Shown: positions 44,018 through 54,331 of the stretch, in pieces
Position numbering within the stretch: position 1 is the first letter of the stretch
Layout: the number at the start of each line of letters is the position of its first letter
Source of the DNA: Burkholderiales bacterium
Lineage (GTDB): Bacteria; Pseudomonadota; Gammaproteobacteria; Burkholderiales; Ga0077523
Direction: 5' to 3'
DNA: 64,000 bases
Assembly (NCBI GenBank): GCA_022843925.1
Contig: JALHMS010000009.1
Location: forward strand, 91,413 to 155,412
The notes under the pieces: model-generated
Databases searched by the model: none
Seen by the model: only the letters and a program-made list of their open reading frames with translations
Told to the model about the DNA's origin: nothing
Translations under genes and position numbers: made by a program

Positions 44018-44368
44018 TCAGGCACTTCCCTGGTGGCTGCGCTTTGTCGTCCGGGGCGCGCGTCGCGCCGGCCGCGGTGCGATGACGGCGGCGCGAGCCT
44101 CGGCATTCTCTCGAAAGAGCACGAGCATTCTTCCAATCGACTGCACCGGTTCGGCCTTCAGCTCCGTACAGATCTGCTCCATCATGAGCGATCGCGTTTC
44201 CTTGTCCTCTCCCGCCACCTGTACCTTCAGGAGCTCGTGGGCCCTCAGGGCGACGTCGATCTCTTTCAGGACGGCGGGCGTGAGGCCGTTACCGCCGATG
44301 AGGACGACAGGCGACAGACCGTGGGCAAGAGCCTTCATTTCGCGGCGTTGCTGGGGAGTGAGAGGCAT
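44018..44368 (-). CDS. yhbY: YhbY family RNA-binding protein
   Basis: A small CRS1-YhbY domain protein (116 residues) that associates with large-subunit ribosome precursors in E. coli. The domain is clear: LTPQQRREMKALAHGLSPVV, then GGNGLTPAVLKEIDVALRAH and LLKVQVAG with the GxxG-like loop. The C-terminal 25 residues are basic and add possible RNA contacts. It is divergent from rlmE with only 37 bases between, the classic yhbY/rlmE arrangement. Confidence 0.93.
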   Translation of the reverse strand: MPLTPQQRREMKALAHGLSPVVLIGGNGLTPAVLKEIDVALRAHELLKVQVAGEDKETRSLMMEQICTELKAEPVQSIGRMLVLFRENAEARAAVIAPRPARRAPRTTKRSHQGSA

Positions 44369-44405
44369 CGGGTACGGTTCTCCGTGGGGAGCGGGATTCT
44401 AGGCA

Positions 44406-45071
44406 ATGGCGCGAAACAAGACCAGCAAGGCCTGGATGCACGAACACGTGAACGACACGTTCGTGAAGCAGGCGAAGGCCGACGGCTATCGCTCCCGGGC
44501 TGCCTACAAGTTGCTTCAGATGGACGCGAAGGACAAGCTCCTGCGTCCAGGCGCCGTGGTCGTCGATCTCGGTTCGGCGCCGGGCGGGTGGTCCCAGGTC
44601 GCGGCTGCGGCGGTCGGGCCCAACGGCCGGGTCGTGGCCGTGGACCTCCTGGAGATGACGGGCATCCATGGCGTGACGTTCATCCAGGGTGACTTTGGTC
44701 ACAATGCAGTGCTGGATGCCGTGACAGAGGCGCTGGCTGGGCGTAGCGTCGACCTTGTGCTTTCGGACATGGCCCCAAACATCTCTGGCATCGGGGCCGT
44801 GGATCAGGCGGCGGTCGCCGGGCTCGCCGAACTGTCGCTCGATTTCGCCCTGCGGTTCCTGGGGCCGAAGGGAAGTCTGCTGGTGAAGGTCTTTCATGGT
44901 GTCGGATTCGACGATCTGCTGAAGCAGATGCGCCGATCGTTCCGTGAGGTGGTTGTCCGCAAGCCGGAGGCGTCGCGGGGGCGTAGTCCCGAGACCTACC
45001 TGCTGGCGAGGATGAAACAACAGGGTGCCGACGGGCAGGAAGCCGCCGGAGAGGGAACGAATCGGGATTAG
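44406..45071 (+). CDS. rlmE: 23S rRNA (uridine-2'-O)-methyltransferase RlmE
   Basis: Heat-shock methyltransferase (also called RrmJ or FtsJ) that modifies U2552 in the ribosomal A-loop. The 221-residue protein has the SAM-binding motif [15 protein letters not shown] (around residue 55) and the catalytic K-D-K-E residues in [25 protein letters not shown] and the ETYL region. ftsH follows after 68 bases, as in most betaproteobacteria and E. coli. Confidence 0.96.
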   Translation: MARNKTSKAWMHEHVNDTFVKQAKADGYRSRAAYKLLQMDAKDKLLRPGAVVVDLGSAPGGWSQVAAAAVGPNGRVVAVDLLEMTGIHGVTFIQGDFGHNAVLDAVTEALAGRSVDLVLSDMAPNISGIGAVDQAAVAGLAELSLDFALRFLGPKGSLLVKVFHGVGFDDLLKQMRRSFREVVVRKPEASRGRSPETYLLARMKQQGADGQEAAGEGTNRD

Positions 45072-45139
45072 AATCTGCCCAACCGGTCGACAGGCGTGCG
45101 CTGCCCGCCGTCCGCTCAACCGGAGTCGAAGGAGAGATC

Positions 45140-47029
45140 TTGAACAATCTCATCAAGAACGTCGCGATATGGCTGGTCATCGCCCTGGTGCTGATGACGG
45201 TCTTCAATCAGTTCAGCAAGACGAGCACGGCGCAGCAGTCGATGGAGTACTCGCAATTCATCGAAGAGGTGAAGCGCGGGCATGTGGCCAAGGTCACCAT
45301 CGAAGGGCGTGTGCTCAAGTGGGTGAACACCGAAGGCCGCCGATTCAGCACCTACCAGCCGTCCGATCCTTGGATGGTGAGCGATCTCCTGAAGGCCGGC
45401 GTGATCATCGAGGCGAAGCCCGAGGAGGAGCAGGGCTTCCTCATGCAGGTCTTCATCTCCTGGTTCCCGATGCTGCTCCTGATCGGCGTCTGGATCTTCT
45501 TCATGCGGCAGATGCAGGGGGGCGGCAGGGGTGGGGCCTTCTCCTTCGGCAAGAGCAAGGCGCGCATGCTCGACGAGGCCAACAACCAGGTCACGTTCGC
45601 CGACGTCGCAGGCTGCGACGAGGCCAAGGAGGAGGTCTCCGAACTCGTCGATTTCCTGCGCGATCCCGGCAAGTTCCAGAAGCTCGGCGGGCGTATCCCG
45701 AAGGGCGTCCTGATGGTGGGCTCGCCCGGTACCGGCAAGACGCTTCTGGCGAAGGCGATCGCGGGTGAGGCGAAGGTCCCGTTCTTCTCCATCTCCGGCT
45801 CAGACTTCGTCGAGATGTTCGTGGGTGTCGGTGCCGCCCGCGTCCGCGACATGTTCGAGCAGGCGAAGAAGCACTCCCCGTGCATCATCTTCATCGACGA
45901 AATCGACGCGGTGGGCCGTCAGCGTGGCGCCGGCCTCGGCGGTGGCAACGATGAGCGCGAGCAGACGCTCAATCAGCTGCTGGTCGAGATGGACGGTTTC
46001 GAAGGCGCCACGGGCGTCATCGTGATCGCCGCCACGAACCGCCCCGACGTGCTCGATCCCGCCCTGCTGCGGCCGGGCCGCTTCGACCGCCAGGTGGTGG
46101 TACCGCTGCCCGACATGCGGGGTCGCGAACAGATCCTGATGGTCCACATGCGGAAGGTACCCCTGGCCCCCGACGTGAAGGCGGACATCATTGCCCGTGG
46201 CACGCCTGGTTTCGCCGGTGCCGATCTCGCGAACCTCGTGAACGAAGCCGCGCTCTTCGCCGCCCGGGGCGGCAAGCGCCTGGTGGACATGGAGGACTTC
46301 GAGCGCGCCAAGGACAAGATCTTCATGGGCGCGGAACGGCGCTCCATGGTCATGTCCGAGGAAGAGCGCCTGATGACCGCGTACCACGAGTCCGGTCATG
46401 CGGTGGTGGCCAAGCTCCTTCCGCGCGTCGACCCCGTGCACAAGGTGACGATCATTCCGCGTGGCCGAGCCCTCGGCGTGACGTGGACGCTCCCCGAGCG
46501 GGACTCCCTCGGCCAGGACCGCGATCAGATGCTTCAGCGCATCGCCATGGGCCTGGGTGGGCGTATCGCCGAGGAGGTGTTCATGAACCGCATGACCACG
46601 GGCGCCAGCAACGACTTCGAGAACGCCACCCGGATCGCACGCGACATGGTCACGCGCTATGGGATGTCGGCGGCGCTTGGGACCATGGTTTACGGCGATA
46701 ACGAGGGCGAGGTCTTCCTCGGGCGTTCCATCACGACCCACAAGAATCTGTCCGAAGCCACGCTGCAGAAGGTGGATGCCGAGATCCGCCGGATCATCGA
46801 CGAGCAGTACGCCGTGGCGCGCAAGCTGATCGAGGATCACCGGGACAAGGTCGAGCTCATGACCAAGTTCCTCCTCGAATGGGAAACGCTCGACGCCGAG
46901 CAGGTCAACGACATCATGGCGGGACGCTCGCCGCGCCCCCCCAAGCCGGTCACTGTTCCGCCCACCACGCCGCCAGCGGACAACACGCCGTCACCGGCTC
47001 CGACCACAACTCCCGCACGGGAAGCCTGA
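45140..47029 (+). CDS. ftsH: ATP-dependent zinc metalloprotease FtsH
   Basis: Membrane-bound AAA+ protease that removes damaged or short-lived proteins, including regulators such as sigma-32 and LpxC in relatives. The 629-residue protein has membrane segments at about 8-24 and 100-122 flanking a periplasmic part, Walker A GSPGTGKT at 194-201 (a serine replaces the commoner second proline), Walker B IIFIDE at 249-254, the arginine-finger region [10 protein letters not shown], and the zinc site HESGH at 416-420. The start is a TTG with AAGGAGAG upstream. The C-terminus is proline/threonine-rich. Confidence 0.97.
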   Translation: MNNLIKNVAIWLVIALVLMTVFNQFSKTSTAQQSMEYSQFIEEVKRGHVAKVTIEGRVLKWVNTEGRRFSTYQPSDPWMVSDLLKAGVIIEAKPEEEQGFLMQVFISWFPMLLLIGVWIFFMRQMQGGGRGGAFSFGKSKARMLDEANNQVTFADVAGCDEAKEEVSELVDFLRDPGKFQKLGGRIPKGVLMVGSPGTGKTLLAKAIAGEAKVPFFSISGSDFVEMFVGVGAARVRDMFEQAKKHSPCIIFIDEIDAVGRQRGAGLGGGNDEREQTLNQLLVEMDGFEGATGVIVIAATNRPDVLDPALLRPGRFDRQVVVPLPDMRGREQILMVHMRKVPLAPDVKADIIARGTPGFAGADLANLVNEAALFAARGGKRLVDMEDFERAKDKIFMGAERRSMVMSEEERLMTAYHESGHAVVAKLLPRVDPVHKVTIIPRGRALGVTWTLPERDSLGQDRDQMLQRIAMGLGGRIAEEVFMNRMTTGASNDFENATRIARDMVTRYGMSAALGTMVYGDNEGEVFLGRSITTHKNLSEATLQKVDAEIRRIIDEQYAVARKLIEDHRDKVELMTKFLLEWETLDAEQVNDIMAGRSPRPPKPVTVPPTTPPADNTPSPAPTTTPAREA

Positions 47030-47051
47030 GGCGGCATACGAGAGCGTATTC

Positions 47052-47083
47052 CGAGGGGTGGGGACGCAGGTCCCCGCCCCTCG
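47052..47083 (+). terminator. strong hairpin between ftsH and folP
   Basis: A 14-bp stem (CGAGGGGTGGGGAC with GTCCCCGCCCCTCG, one G-T pair) closed by the loop GCAG, 22 bases after the ftsH stop. Downstream bases are ATTCGTTTC, a weak T-run. It may partly end ftsH transcription or stabilise its mRNA; folP starts 30 bases later. Confidence 0.5.
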
Positions 47084-47113
47084 ATTCGTTTCGGCATCCT
47101 CACGCCAACGATC

Positions 47114-48016
47114 ATGGGAACACTGCAGCCCGCACCTGCCTTGGCCGTCGCTCCGAGTCCTCCGCGCCGACGTGTTTGGCGGGCAGGCACCCACGTCTTC
47201 GATCTCTCCCGCCCCGTGATCATGGGTGTCCTGAACGTGACCCCCGATTCCTTCTCGGACGGGGGCAGGTTCGCGACGCCAACCGACGCGCTGAAGCGCG
47301 CAGAGCAGATCTTCGAGGAGGGTGCCGACGTGCTCGACGTGGGTGGAGAATCCACCCGTCCCGGGGCCGCGGAGATCCCCTGGGAAGAGGAGCTGCGCCG
47401 GCTTGGACCGGTGGTGGAGGTCATGGCCGCCCGCGGATTCCCGGTCTCGGTCGACACCAGCCGGCCCGAAGTGATGCGTGCTGTCATCGACATGGGGGCC
47501 GTCATCATCAACGACGTGCGGGCCCTGCGCCTCCCGGGCGCTCTGGACGTCGCCGCGGCGAGCGACGTGGGCGTCTGCCTGATGCACATGCAAGGGACAC
47601 CCGCGACGATGCAGGTGGCGCCGGAGTATCGGGATGTCCTGGTGGAAGTCTCCGATTTCCTGCGCGAGCGGGCGCAGACATGCGAGGCGGCGGGGATCTC
47701 GCGGGATCGCATCGTCCTGGATCCGGGCTTCGGGTTCGGCAAGACACCGGACCACAATCTCAGGTTATTGAGACATTTCTCCGATATCGCGGGGATGGGC
47801 TGGCCGGTCATGGCAGGCCTGTCGCGCAAGTCCCTGCTCGGGCACATCGTCGGCCGCCCGGTCACCGATCGACAGTCCGCCAGCGTGACCGCAGCCTTGA
47901 TCGCCGTCGAGCGCGGAGCGGTCGTGGTGAGGGTCCACGACATCGCCGCGACGCGGGATGCCTTGCTGCTGTGGCGCGTCGTCAACGATAAGGAACTCGG
48001 ATTCGATGAGCACTAG
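47114..48016 (+). CDS. folP: dihydropteroate synthase
   Basis: Joins p-aminobenzoate to the pterin in folate synthesis and is the sulfonamide target. The 300-residue TIM-barrel protein shows [26 protein letters not shown] and the C-terminal region with [12 protein letters not shown] and the [12 protein letters not shown] segment carrying the pterin-site residues. The N-terminus is about 30 residues longer than the minimal enzyme. The stop overlaps the glmM start by 11 bases. Confidence 0.95.
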   Translation: MGTLQPAPALAVAPSPPRRRVWRAGTHVFDLSRPVIMGVLNVTPDSFSDGGRFATPTDALKRAEQIFEEGADVLDVGGESTRPGAAEIPWEEELRRLGPVVEVMAARGFPVSVDTSRPEVMRAVIDMGAVIINDVRALRLPGALDVAAASDVGVCLMHMQGTPATMQVAPEYRDVLVEVSDFLRERAQTCEAAGISRDRIVLDPGFGFGKTPDHNLRLLRHFSDIAGMGWPVMAGLSRKSLLGHIVGRPVTDRQSASVTAALIAVERGAVVVRVHDIAATRDALLLWRVVNDKELGFDEH

Positions 48017-49361
48017 AAAGTACTTCGGGACGGACGGCATACGGGGCAAGGTGGGCGAGCCGCCCATCACGCCGGAGGTGGTGATGCACCTGGGTTTCGC
48101 GGCCGGTGAAGTGCTCGCCAAGGAGGCTCCACCGGGCTCTCACGCCGCAGTCCTCATCGGCAAGGACACTAGAATCTCGGGATATCTGCTCGAGTCCGCC
48201 CTGCAGGCCGGTCTGGCCGCCGCCGGCGTGGATGTCTGGCTCGCCGGTCCGATGCCGACGCCGGCCGTGGCGTATCTCACGCGGGCGCTGCGGTTGTCCG
48301 CCGGCGTGGTGATCAGCGCCTCGCACAACCCGTACGACGACAACGGGATCAAGTTCTTCGGCGCCAACGGTCACAAGCTCGCGGACGAGGTGGAGCGTCG
48401 CATCGAGGCGCGCCTCGACTCGCCGATGCGCTGCATGCCGTCCGCACAGCTGGGGAAGGCGCGCCGGGTCATCGAAGCGGATGGCCGTTACATCGAGTTC
48501 TGCAAGAGCACGTTCCCCACCGATCGGGACCTGCGCGGCATGAAGATCGTGGTCGATGCGGCGAACGGTGCCGCCTATCATGTTGCCGGGCCCATCCTCC
48601 ACGAGCTCGGCGCGGAGGTCATCGAGGTCGGGAATCAGCCCGACGGGATCAACATCAACGCGGGGTGTGGAGCGACCAAACCGCAGTTCCTGGCGTCCAA
48701 GGTACTGGAGCACGGGGCCCATCTCGGGATCGCCCTGGATGGCGATGGCGACCGGCTCATGATGGTCGATGCCACGGGCCGGATCTACGACGGCGACCAG
48801 CTCCTCTACGTCATCGCGAGAAACCGTCGGGCCGAAGGCCGGCTCGAAGGCGGCGTCGTCGGGACGGTCATGACCAACTTCGGTGTGGAGCAGGCGTTCG
48901 GCCGGCTGGGCATTCCCTTCGCGCGATCGGCGGTCGGCGACCGTTACGTGCTGGAACTCCTTCTCGAGCGGGGCTGGATTCTCGGGGGAGAGGGATCCGG
49001 GCATATCGTGTGTCTCGACAAGCACACCACCGGTGACGGTCTGATATCGGGTCTCCAGGTGTTGAACGCCCTGGCCAATGCCGGTGAGACCCTGCCCGAA
49101 GCCTGTCGGGATCTGCGACTCCTTCCCCAGGTGCTGATCAACGTGCCCATGAAGCGCGGGTTCGACCTGCGCCGTGATCCCACCGTGGCGCCGGCCGTGG
49201 CGCACGCCGAGGAACGGCTGGCCGGGCGCGGGCGGGTGCTGCTTCGCCCGTCGGGCACCGAGCCGGTCGTGCGCGTGATGGTCGAGGGCGAGGAGGAGGG
49301 GCAGGTCCGCGGTCTGGCGGAAGAACTGGCCGGGGTGATCGGAAAGGTGGCGGCGCCCTGA
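48006..49361 (+). CDS. glmM: phosphoglucosamine mutase
   Basis: Converts glucosamine-6-phosphate to glucosamine-1-phosphate for peptidoglycan and LPS precursors. The 451-residue protein starts [17 protein letters not shown]. It has the phosphoserine loop [15 protein letters not shown], the metal loop [11 protein letters not shown] and the phosphate-binding [15 protein letters not shown]. The start at 48006 lies inside folP, a conserved folP-glmM overlap; a longer frame from 47958 is unsupported. Confidence 0.96.
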   Translation: MSTRKYFGTDGIRGKVGEPPITPEVVMHLGFAAGEVLAKEAPPGSHAAVLIGKDTRISGYLLESALQAGLAAAGVDVWLAGPMPTPAVAYLTRALRLSAGVVISASHNPYDDNGIKFFGANGHKLADEVERRIEARLDSPMRCMPSAQLGKARRVIEADGRYIEFCKSTFPTDRDLRGMKIVVDAANGAAYHVAGPILHELGAEVIEVGNQPDGININAGCGATKPQFLASKVLEHGAHLGIALDGDGDRLMMVDATGRIYDGDQLLYVIARNRRAEGRLEGGVVGTVMTNFGVEQAFGRLGIPFARSAVGDRYVLELLLERGWILGGEGSGHIVCLDKHTTGDGLISGLQVLNALANAGETLPEACRDLRLLPQVLINVPMKRGFDLRRDPTVAPAVAHAEERLAGRGRVLLRPSGTEPVVRVMVEGEEEGQVRGLAEELAGVIGKVAAP

Positions 49362-49509
49362 TCGCCGTTGCGGCGATGGCTCTCCTGGAGTCTTGCTCGC
49401 CGCCTGCACCGCCCGACGCCCGGCCGTGGACAGCGACCGCGGCTGCCCCGGCGGAGTTGGTTTCCCCAGGGAAGCGGCACTGTGCGACGCTGCCTTCCCG
49501 CGCGTCATT

Positions 49510-49543
49510 CTGCAATCAAAATGTCACAATCGCCGCCTACACT
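49510..49543 (+). promoter_or_regulatory. Pho-box-like promoter of pstS
   Basis: The 18-mer CTGCAATCAAAATGTCAC (49510-49527) matches 13 of 18 positions of the enterobacterial Pho box, with a perfect TGTCAC half. Ten bases later TACACT (49538-49543) can act as the -10, the spacing expected for PhoB-activated promoters where the Pho box replaces the -35. The transcript would begin near 49550, which supports the pstS start at 49580. Confidence 0.6.
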
Positions 49544-49579
49544 GAGTGTATGGACTACGCCCACAACAGGAGTGCAGCG

Positions 49580-50593
49580 ATGCTCGAAGTCCCCCGCCAG
49601 CCTTGGTTTGCCGCCGCCGTCGCCATCGTCAGCCTCATGTCGGTCCAGTCGGCCCCGGTGGCGGCGCAGGAGACGGTCAAGGTCGATGGTTCCTCCACGG
49701 TGTTTCCCATCACCGAGGCCGTGGCCGAGGATTTCCAGCAGTCGAAGCGCGGCAAGGTACGCGTGACCGTGGGGATCTCCGGAACGGGCGGAGGCTTCAA
49801 GAAGTTCTGCCGTGGCGAAACCGACATCTCCGATGCCTCCCGTCCCATCCTCGCCCGCGAGATGGACGAATGCCGGAAGGCCGGCATCAAGTACATCGAA
49901 CTGCCGGTGGCGTACGACGCGCTGACCGTCGTCGTGAATCCCAAGAACGACTGGCTCAAGTCCATCACTGTGGCCGAGCTCAAGAAGATGTGGGAGCCGG
50001 CAGCACAGGGCAAGGTGATGCGCTGGCAGCAGGTCAATTCCGCGTGGCCTGACCAACCGCTGAAGTTGTTCGGTGCGGGTGCGGACTCGGGTACCTTCGA
50101 CTACTTCACGGAGTCGATCAACGGCCGCTCCAAGGCGAGCCGCGGCGACTTCACGGCCGCCGAGGACGACAACATTCTTGTGCAAGGCGTTGCCCGCGAC
50201 GCCAATGGTCTCGGGTACTTCGGCTACGCGTACTACATCGAGAACAAGGACAAGCTGAAGGCGCTGCCGATCGTCAATCCGACGACGGGCAAGCCAGTGC
50301 TTCCCTCCCTCGAGACCGTGGTCGACGGCAGCTACCAACCCCTCGCGCGCCCCATCTTCATCTACGTGAATGCGAAGTCGCTCGATCGGGCCGAGATTCG
50401 CGAGTTCGTGCAGTACTACATGAAGCACGCCGATGCCCTGATTCGCGAGGTCAAGTATGTTCCCTTGCCGGCCAAGGTCTACACCATGAATTTGGAAACC
50501 CTCGAGAAGCGGGTTCTGGGCACCAAGTTCGGTGGCGAGAACCAGGTTGGACTTACAATCGAAGAACTCTTGAAGCTGGAAGCGAAGCTCTGA
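49580..50593 (+). CDS. pstS: phosphate ABC transporter substrate-binding protein
   Basis: Periplasmic phosphate-binding protein, 337 residues. It has a signal peptide (FAAAVAIVSLMSVQSAPVAA), then the ligand-binding start VKVDGSSTVFPITEAVAEDF and the loop SGTGGGFKKFCRGETDISDA, which holds the phosphate-contact serine and arginine residues of the PstS family. AGGAG seven bases upstream supports ATG 49580; an earlier ATG at 49550 coincides with the expected transcription start. It is first in pstSCAB and is followed by an intrinsic terminator. Confidence 0.94.
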   Translation: MLEVPRQPWFAAAVAIVSLMSVQSAPVAAQETVKVDGSSTVFPITEAVAEDFQQSKRGKVRVTVGISGTGGGFKKFCRGETDISDASRPILAREMDECRKAGIKYIELPVAYDALTVVVNPKNDWLKSITVAELKKMWEPAAQGKVMRWQQVNSAWPDQPLKLFGAGADSGTFDYFTESINGRSKASRGDFTAAEDDNILVQGVARDANGLGYFGYAYYIENKDKLKALPIVNPTTGKPVLPSLETVVDGSYQPLARPIFIYVNAKSLDRAEIREFVQYYMKHADALIREVKYVPLPAKVYTMNLETLEKRVLGTKFGGENQVGLTIEELLKLEAKL

Positions 50594-50633
50594 GCAAGTA
50601 GATGCCAGTCGGGTTGCCCGATTGGTTGGGGAC

Positions 50634-50667
50634 ACAGGGGGGCGCATGCCCTCCTGTTCGTTTTTTC
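50634..50667 (+). terminator. intrinsic terminator/attenuator between pstS and pstC
   Basis: ACAGGGGGGC (50634-50643) pairs with GCCCTCCTGT (50648-50657), one mismatch, loop GCAT, followed by TCGTTTTTTC. This is the clearest rho-independent terminator in the window. Partial read-through would make PstS far more abundant than the membrane parts, as known for binding-protein transporters. Confidence 0.75.
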
Positions 50668-50723
50668 TGGGGATTCGCGTTGCGGCACCGCGAGGTCGCT
50701 CGAGCAGCGCACGACACCAACAG

Positions 50724-51659
50724 ATGAATACCTCCACGGCGGAATCTCCCCAGGTTGTCAGCAATCGCCTCCGGCGTCGGGCCTCCCGGCATGTGAAGGA
50801 GCGCATCATCGAGGCCTGCCTGCTGGCAGCGGCGATGTTCTCGGTCTTCGTGACGGTGGGAATCGTCTTCGTCCTCGTGTCCGAGTCGATCCAGTTTTTC
50901 CGCCACGTATCGATCATCGACTTCCTGACCGACACGCAGTGGACTCCCCTCTTCGACGACGCCCACTACGGAATCATGGTGCTGTTGTCGGGAACGCTGG
51001 TGAGTTCCCTGGTCGCCCTGCTCGTCGCGATTCCGCTGGGGACGATCATCGCGATCTACCTGTCGGAGTTCGCGCCCTTCTCGGTCCGTGAGATCGCCAA
51101 GCCGTTCCTCGAACTGCTGGGCGGCATGCCGACGGTGGTCTACGGCTACTTCGCGCTGCTGTATGTCACGCCGGCGCTTCAGTGGCTGATGCCGGAGCTG
51201 CCCGGATTCAACTTGCTGTCGGCGGGTTTGGTGATGGGCATCATGATCATCCCGTACGTGAGTTCACTCTCGGAGGACGCCATGCGCTCCGTGCCGATGA
51301 GCATGCGCGAGGGTTCGTACGCCATGGGCGCCACCCGCCTGCAGACGGCTTTGCGGGTCGTCACGCCGGCCGCGATCTCGGGTATCGCGGCCGCGTACAT
51401 CCTCGGGATATCGCGTGCCGTGGGGGAGACGATGATCCTTGCGGTGGCGGCCGGGATGCAACCCAATCTCACGTGGAACCCGCTCGAACCTGCCGCGACG
51501 ATCACGGCCTACATCGTCCAGGTGGCCCTGGGTGACCTGCCTCACGGCTCCATCGGCTACCAGACCATCTTCGCTGCGGGGCTCACGCTCATGTTGATCA
51601 CCCTCGCCTTCAACGTGCTGGGCCATATGCTCAAGCGGCGATTCCGGCAGGCCTACTGA
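50724..51659 (+). CDS. pstC: phosphate ABC transporter permease PstC
   Basis: Inner-membrane permease subunit, 311 residues with about six membrane segments (for example LLAAAMFSVFVTVGIVFVLV and LVSSLVALLVAIPLGTIIAI). The coupling-loop motif of ABC permeases is visible as MREGSYAMGATRLQTALRVV. The ATG at 50724 is chosen over longer frame starts because the upstream part contains the terminator. pstA follows after one base. Confidence 0.95.
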   Translation: MNTSTAESPQVVSNRLRRRASRHVKERIIEACLLAAAMFSVFVTVGIVFVLVSESIQFFRHVSIIDFLTDTQWTPLFDDAHYGIMVLLSGTLVSSLVALLVAIPLGTIIAIYLSEFAPFSVREIAKPFLELLGGMPTVVYGYFALLYVTPALQWLMPELPGFNLLSAGLVMGIMIIPYVSSLSEDAMRSVPMSMREGSYAMGATRLQTALRVVTPAAISGIAAAYILGISRAVGETMILAVAAGMQPNLTWNPLEPAATITAYIVQVALGDLPHGSIGYQTIFAAGLTLMLITLAFNVLGHMLKRRFRQAY

Positions 51660-51660
51660 C

Positions 51661-52584
51661 ATGCTGAAGCAAGACGTCCGAGAGATCCGTCAGCTCATTG
51701 CTCGCCACAAGCGCCACGATCTGATGTTTGCCGCCTGTGGTGTCCTGGCCCTGATGGTCGGGGTGCTCACCTTCGCGGCATTGTTCTTCGGCATGGTCGT
51801 CGACGGACTCCCTCGGCTCAATCTCGACTTCTTCTCGAACTTCCCGTCCCGCCGCCCCGAGAACGCAGGCATTCTTTCCGCGTGGGTCGGCACGAGCCTC
51901 GTGATGGTGGTCACGGCCGTTGCCGCAATCCCCCTCGGGGTCTCGGCAGCCGTCTATCTGGAGGAGTACGCCCCCAAGAACTGGATGACCGACATCATCG
52001 AGATCAACGTCACGAATCTGGCGGGTGTTCCGTCGATCGTCTATGGTCTCCTGGCCCTCGGACTCTTCGTCTACCAGTTCGGATTCGGTCAGAGCATCCT
52101 CTCGGCAGGCCTCACCCTCTCTTTGCTGATACTGCCGATCGTCATCGTGGCGACGCGGGAGTCCATCCGCGCCATCCCGGCGTCGATCCGCGAAGGCGCC
52201 TATGCGGTCGGGGCCACGAAGTGGCAGACCACGGTCGACCACATCCTTCCGTACTCGGCCCCGGGCATCATGACCGGCATCATCATCGGCATGGCCCGGG
52301 CGATCGGCGAAACGGCGCCCATCATCACGATCGGTGCGCTCACGTTCATCGCCTTCCTGCCGCCGGCACCCGTGCAGGCGGACTTCCCGTTTGTTTCGTT
52401 CGAATGGCTCACGTCCGCCTTCACGGTGATGCCGATTCAGATGTTCAACTGGACCTCGCGTCCCGAGGCCGCCTTCCACGAGAACGCTGCAGCGGCGGGT
52501 CTGGTTCTGGTCGTGATGACGCTCTCCATGAACGGTATCGCGATCATGATCCGGTACCGCCTGCGCAAAAACATCAAGTGGTAG
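51661..52584 (+). CDS. pstA: phosphate ABC transporter permease PstA
   Basis: Second membrane subunit of the phosphate importer, 307 residues with about six membrane segments. The family region LGVSAAVYLEEYAPKNWMTD and the coupling-loop motif IREGAYAVGATKWQTTVDHI are present. It starts 2 bases after the pstC stop and ends 9 bases before pstB, so the three genes are one transcription unit. Confidence 0.95.
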   Translation: MLKQDVREIRQLIARHKRHDLMFAACGVLALMVGVLTFAALFFGMVVDGLPRLNLDFFSNFPSRRPENAGILSAWVGTSLVMVVTAVAAIPLGVSAAVYLEEYAPKNWMTDIIEINVTNLAGVPSIVYGLLALGLFVYQFGFGQSILSAGLTLSLLILPIVIVATRESIRAIPASIREGAYAVGATKWQTTVDHILPYSAPGIMTGIIIGMARAIGETAPIITIGALTFIAFLPPAPVQADFPFVSFEWLTSAFTVMPIQMFNWTSRPEAAFHENAAAAGLVLVVMTLSMNGIAIMIRYRLRKNIKW

Positions 52585-52593
52585 TCCGAGCCC

Positions 52594-53394
52594 ATGTCCA
52601 AAGTCACCGATGGTCCGGCAATCACCGCAGATCTCCGGATCAAGGCCGAAGCGCGCAATCTGAACTTCTACTACGGCAGCTTCCACGCCTTGAAGGGCAT
52701 AAACATGCCCATCTACGAGCGGAAGGTGACGGCGCTGATCGGTCCGTCAGGGTGCGGGAAGTCCACGTACCTGCGATGCTTCAACCGGATGCACGATCTG
52801 TATCCAGGGAACCGCTACGACGGAGACATCCGTCTGCACCCCGACAACACCAATCTCCTGAACCCGCAGGTGGATCCCATCGAGGTGCGGATGCGGATCA
52901 GCATGGTGTTCCAGAAGCCGAACCCCTTTCCGAAGTCGATCTACGAGAACGTGGCCTACGGGCTGCGTGTCCGGGGTGTGCGAGGAGTCGCGCTGTTGGA
53001 TGAGAAGGTCGAGCAGGCCTTGCGCGGCGCGGCACTCTGGGAAGAGGTCAAGGACCGCCTGAACGACCTCGCATTCAACCTCTCCGGGGGGCAGCAGCAG
53101 CGGCTTTGCATCGCCCGTGCCCTGGCGACGGAACCCGAGATCCTGCTCTTCGACGAGCCGACATCGGCGCTCGACCCGATCGCAACGGCCAGCATCGAAG
53201 AACTGATCGCCGACCTGAAGGACAAGGTCACGATCCTGATCGTCACTCACAACATGCAGCAGGCGGCCCGCGTTTCCGACTTCACTGCCTACATGTATCT
53301 CGGCGAGATGATCGAATTCGACGCGACCGACACGATATTCATCAAGCCCAAGAACAAGGCGACCGAAGACTACATCACGGGACGTTTCGGCTGA
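52594..53394 (+). CDS. pstB: phosphate ABC transporter ATP-binding protein
   Basis: ATPase that drives phosphate import. The 266-residue protein has Walker [10 protein letters not shown] at 50-58, the ABC signature LSGGQQQR at 163-170, Walker [12 protein letters not shown] and the H-loop [11 protein letters not shown]. Phosphate-specific features include [15 protein letters not shown]. It is the last pst gene here: phoU, often next in relatives, is missing, and tpiA follows from its own promoter. Confidence 0.97.
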   Translation: MSKVTDGPAITADLRIKAEARNLNFYYGSFHALKGINMPIYERKVTALIGPSGCGKSTYLRCFNRMHDLYPGNRYDGDIRLHPDNTNLLNPQVDPIEVRMRISMVFQKPNPFPKSIYENVAYGLRVRGVRGVALLDEKVEQALRGAALWEEVKDRLNDLAFNLSGGQQQRLCIARALATEPEILLFDEPTSALDPIATASIEELIADLKDKVTILIVTHNMQQAARVSDFTAYMYLGEMIEFDATDTIFIKPKNKATEDYITGRFG

Positions 53395-53502
53395 TTCGTC
53401 GGCCTCCTGACCCTGCACGGCCGGGAAAGGGCTCCGCGCCGACCCGATCGTCGGCCACCGGATTGCCGGCCCGCACCTGGGGCGTTTTGCGCTGCAGCAC
53501 CG

Positions 53503-53532
53503 TTGACCCGTCTCCCTGCCGGCAGGTACACT
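53503..53532 (+). promoter_or_regulatory. tpiA-secG promoter
   Basis: TTGACC (53503-53508), an 18-base spacer, and TACACT (53527-53532). The transcript would start near 53540, about 27 bases before the tpiA start. Confidence 0.65.
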
Positions 53533-53566
53533 CGGTTAGTTTTTCGCTCTGGAATAAGCGCGCGTG

Positions 53567-54322
53567 ATGCGAAAGAAAATGGTCGCCGGGAATTGGAAGA
53601 TGAACGGTGGCCTGGCGTCGAACGAGTCGTTGCTCCAGCAGTTGCGGTCGGTGGACGTGTCGCGCGCAGGGATGGTGGTGTTTCCGCCGTTTCCATACCT
53701 GCAACAGTGCGTGGACCACGCGGCAGGGTCAGGTTTGGAGATCGGCGCCCAGGACCTCAGCGAGTTCGAAAACGGTGCCTACACCGGCGAAGTCTCCGGT
53801 GGCATGCTCGCAGAGTTGGGTTGTCGGTACGTTCTCGTCGGGCATTCGGAGCGTCGTACGTTGCACGGCGAGACGAACGAGCAGGTCGCGAGAAAAGCGG
53901 TTGCCGCCCATCGCGCGGGCCTGGTTCCGGTGGTCTGCGTCGGCGAGACCCGCGCGGAGCGGGAGTCCGAGCGCACCGAGGCGGTGATCGGTTCGCAGCT
54001 GGCAGCACTCCTCGGCGTCGCTGGGAGCGATGTGCTGGCATCGGCGGTGTTGGCCTACGAACCGGTGTGGGCGATCGGTACGGGCCTGACAGCTTCGCCG
54101 GAGCAGGCTCAGGAGGTGCACGCATTCATCCGCACGCGGGTTGCGGCAGTGGATGCTTCCAGGGCTTCGACCCTGCAGATTCTTTATGGCGGCAGCGTGA
54201 AGGGCGCGAATGCGGCGACCTTGTTCGCGATGCCCGATGTGGATGGAGGTCTGGTCGGTGGGGCCTCCCTGGTGGCGACGGAATTTCTGGAGATACATCG
54301 GGCTGCGGCATTCGCGGCCTGA
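53567..54322 (+). CDS. tpiA: triose-phosphate isomerase
   Basis: Interconverts dihydroxyacetone phosphate and glyceraldehyde-3-phosphate. The 251-residue TIM barrel has K11 in AGNWKMN, H93 in VGHSERR, E165 in AYEPVWAIGTG and the phosphate-binding LYGGSVKGAN. Two starts, GTG 53564 and ATG 53567, are adjacent; the ATG gives the usual MRKKMVAGNWK. secG follows after 9 bases. Confidence 0.96.
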   Translation: MRKKMVAGNWKMNGGLASNESLLQQLRSVDVSRAGMVVFPPFPYLQQCVDHAAGSGLEIGAQDLSEFENGAYTGEVSGGMLAELGCRYVLVGHSERRTLHGETNEQVARKAVAAHRAGLVPVVCVGETRAERESERTEAVIGSQLAALLGVAGSDVLASAVLAYEPVWAIGTGLTASPEQAQEVHAFIRTRVAAVDASRASTLQILYGGSVKGANAATLFAMPDVDGGLVGGASLVATEFLEIHRAAAFAA

Positions 54323-54331
54323 TAGGAAAAA

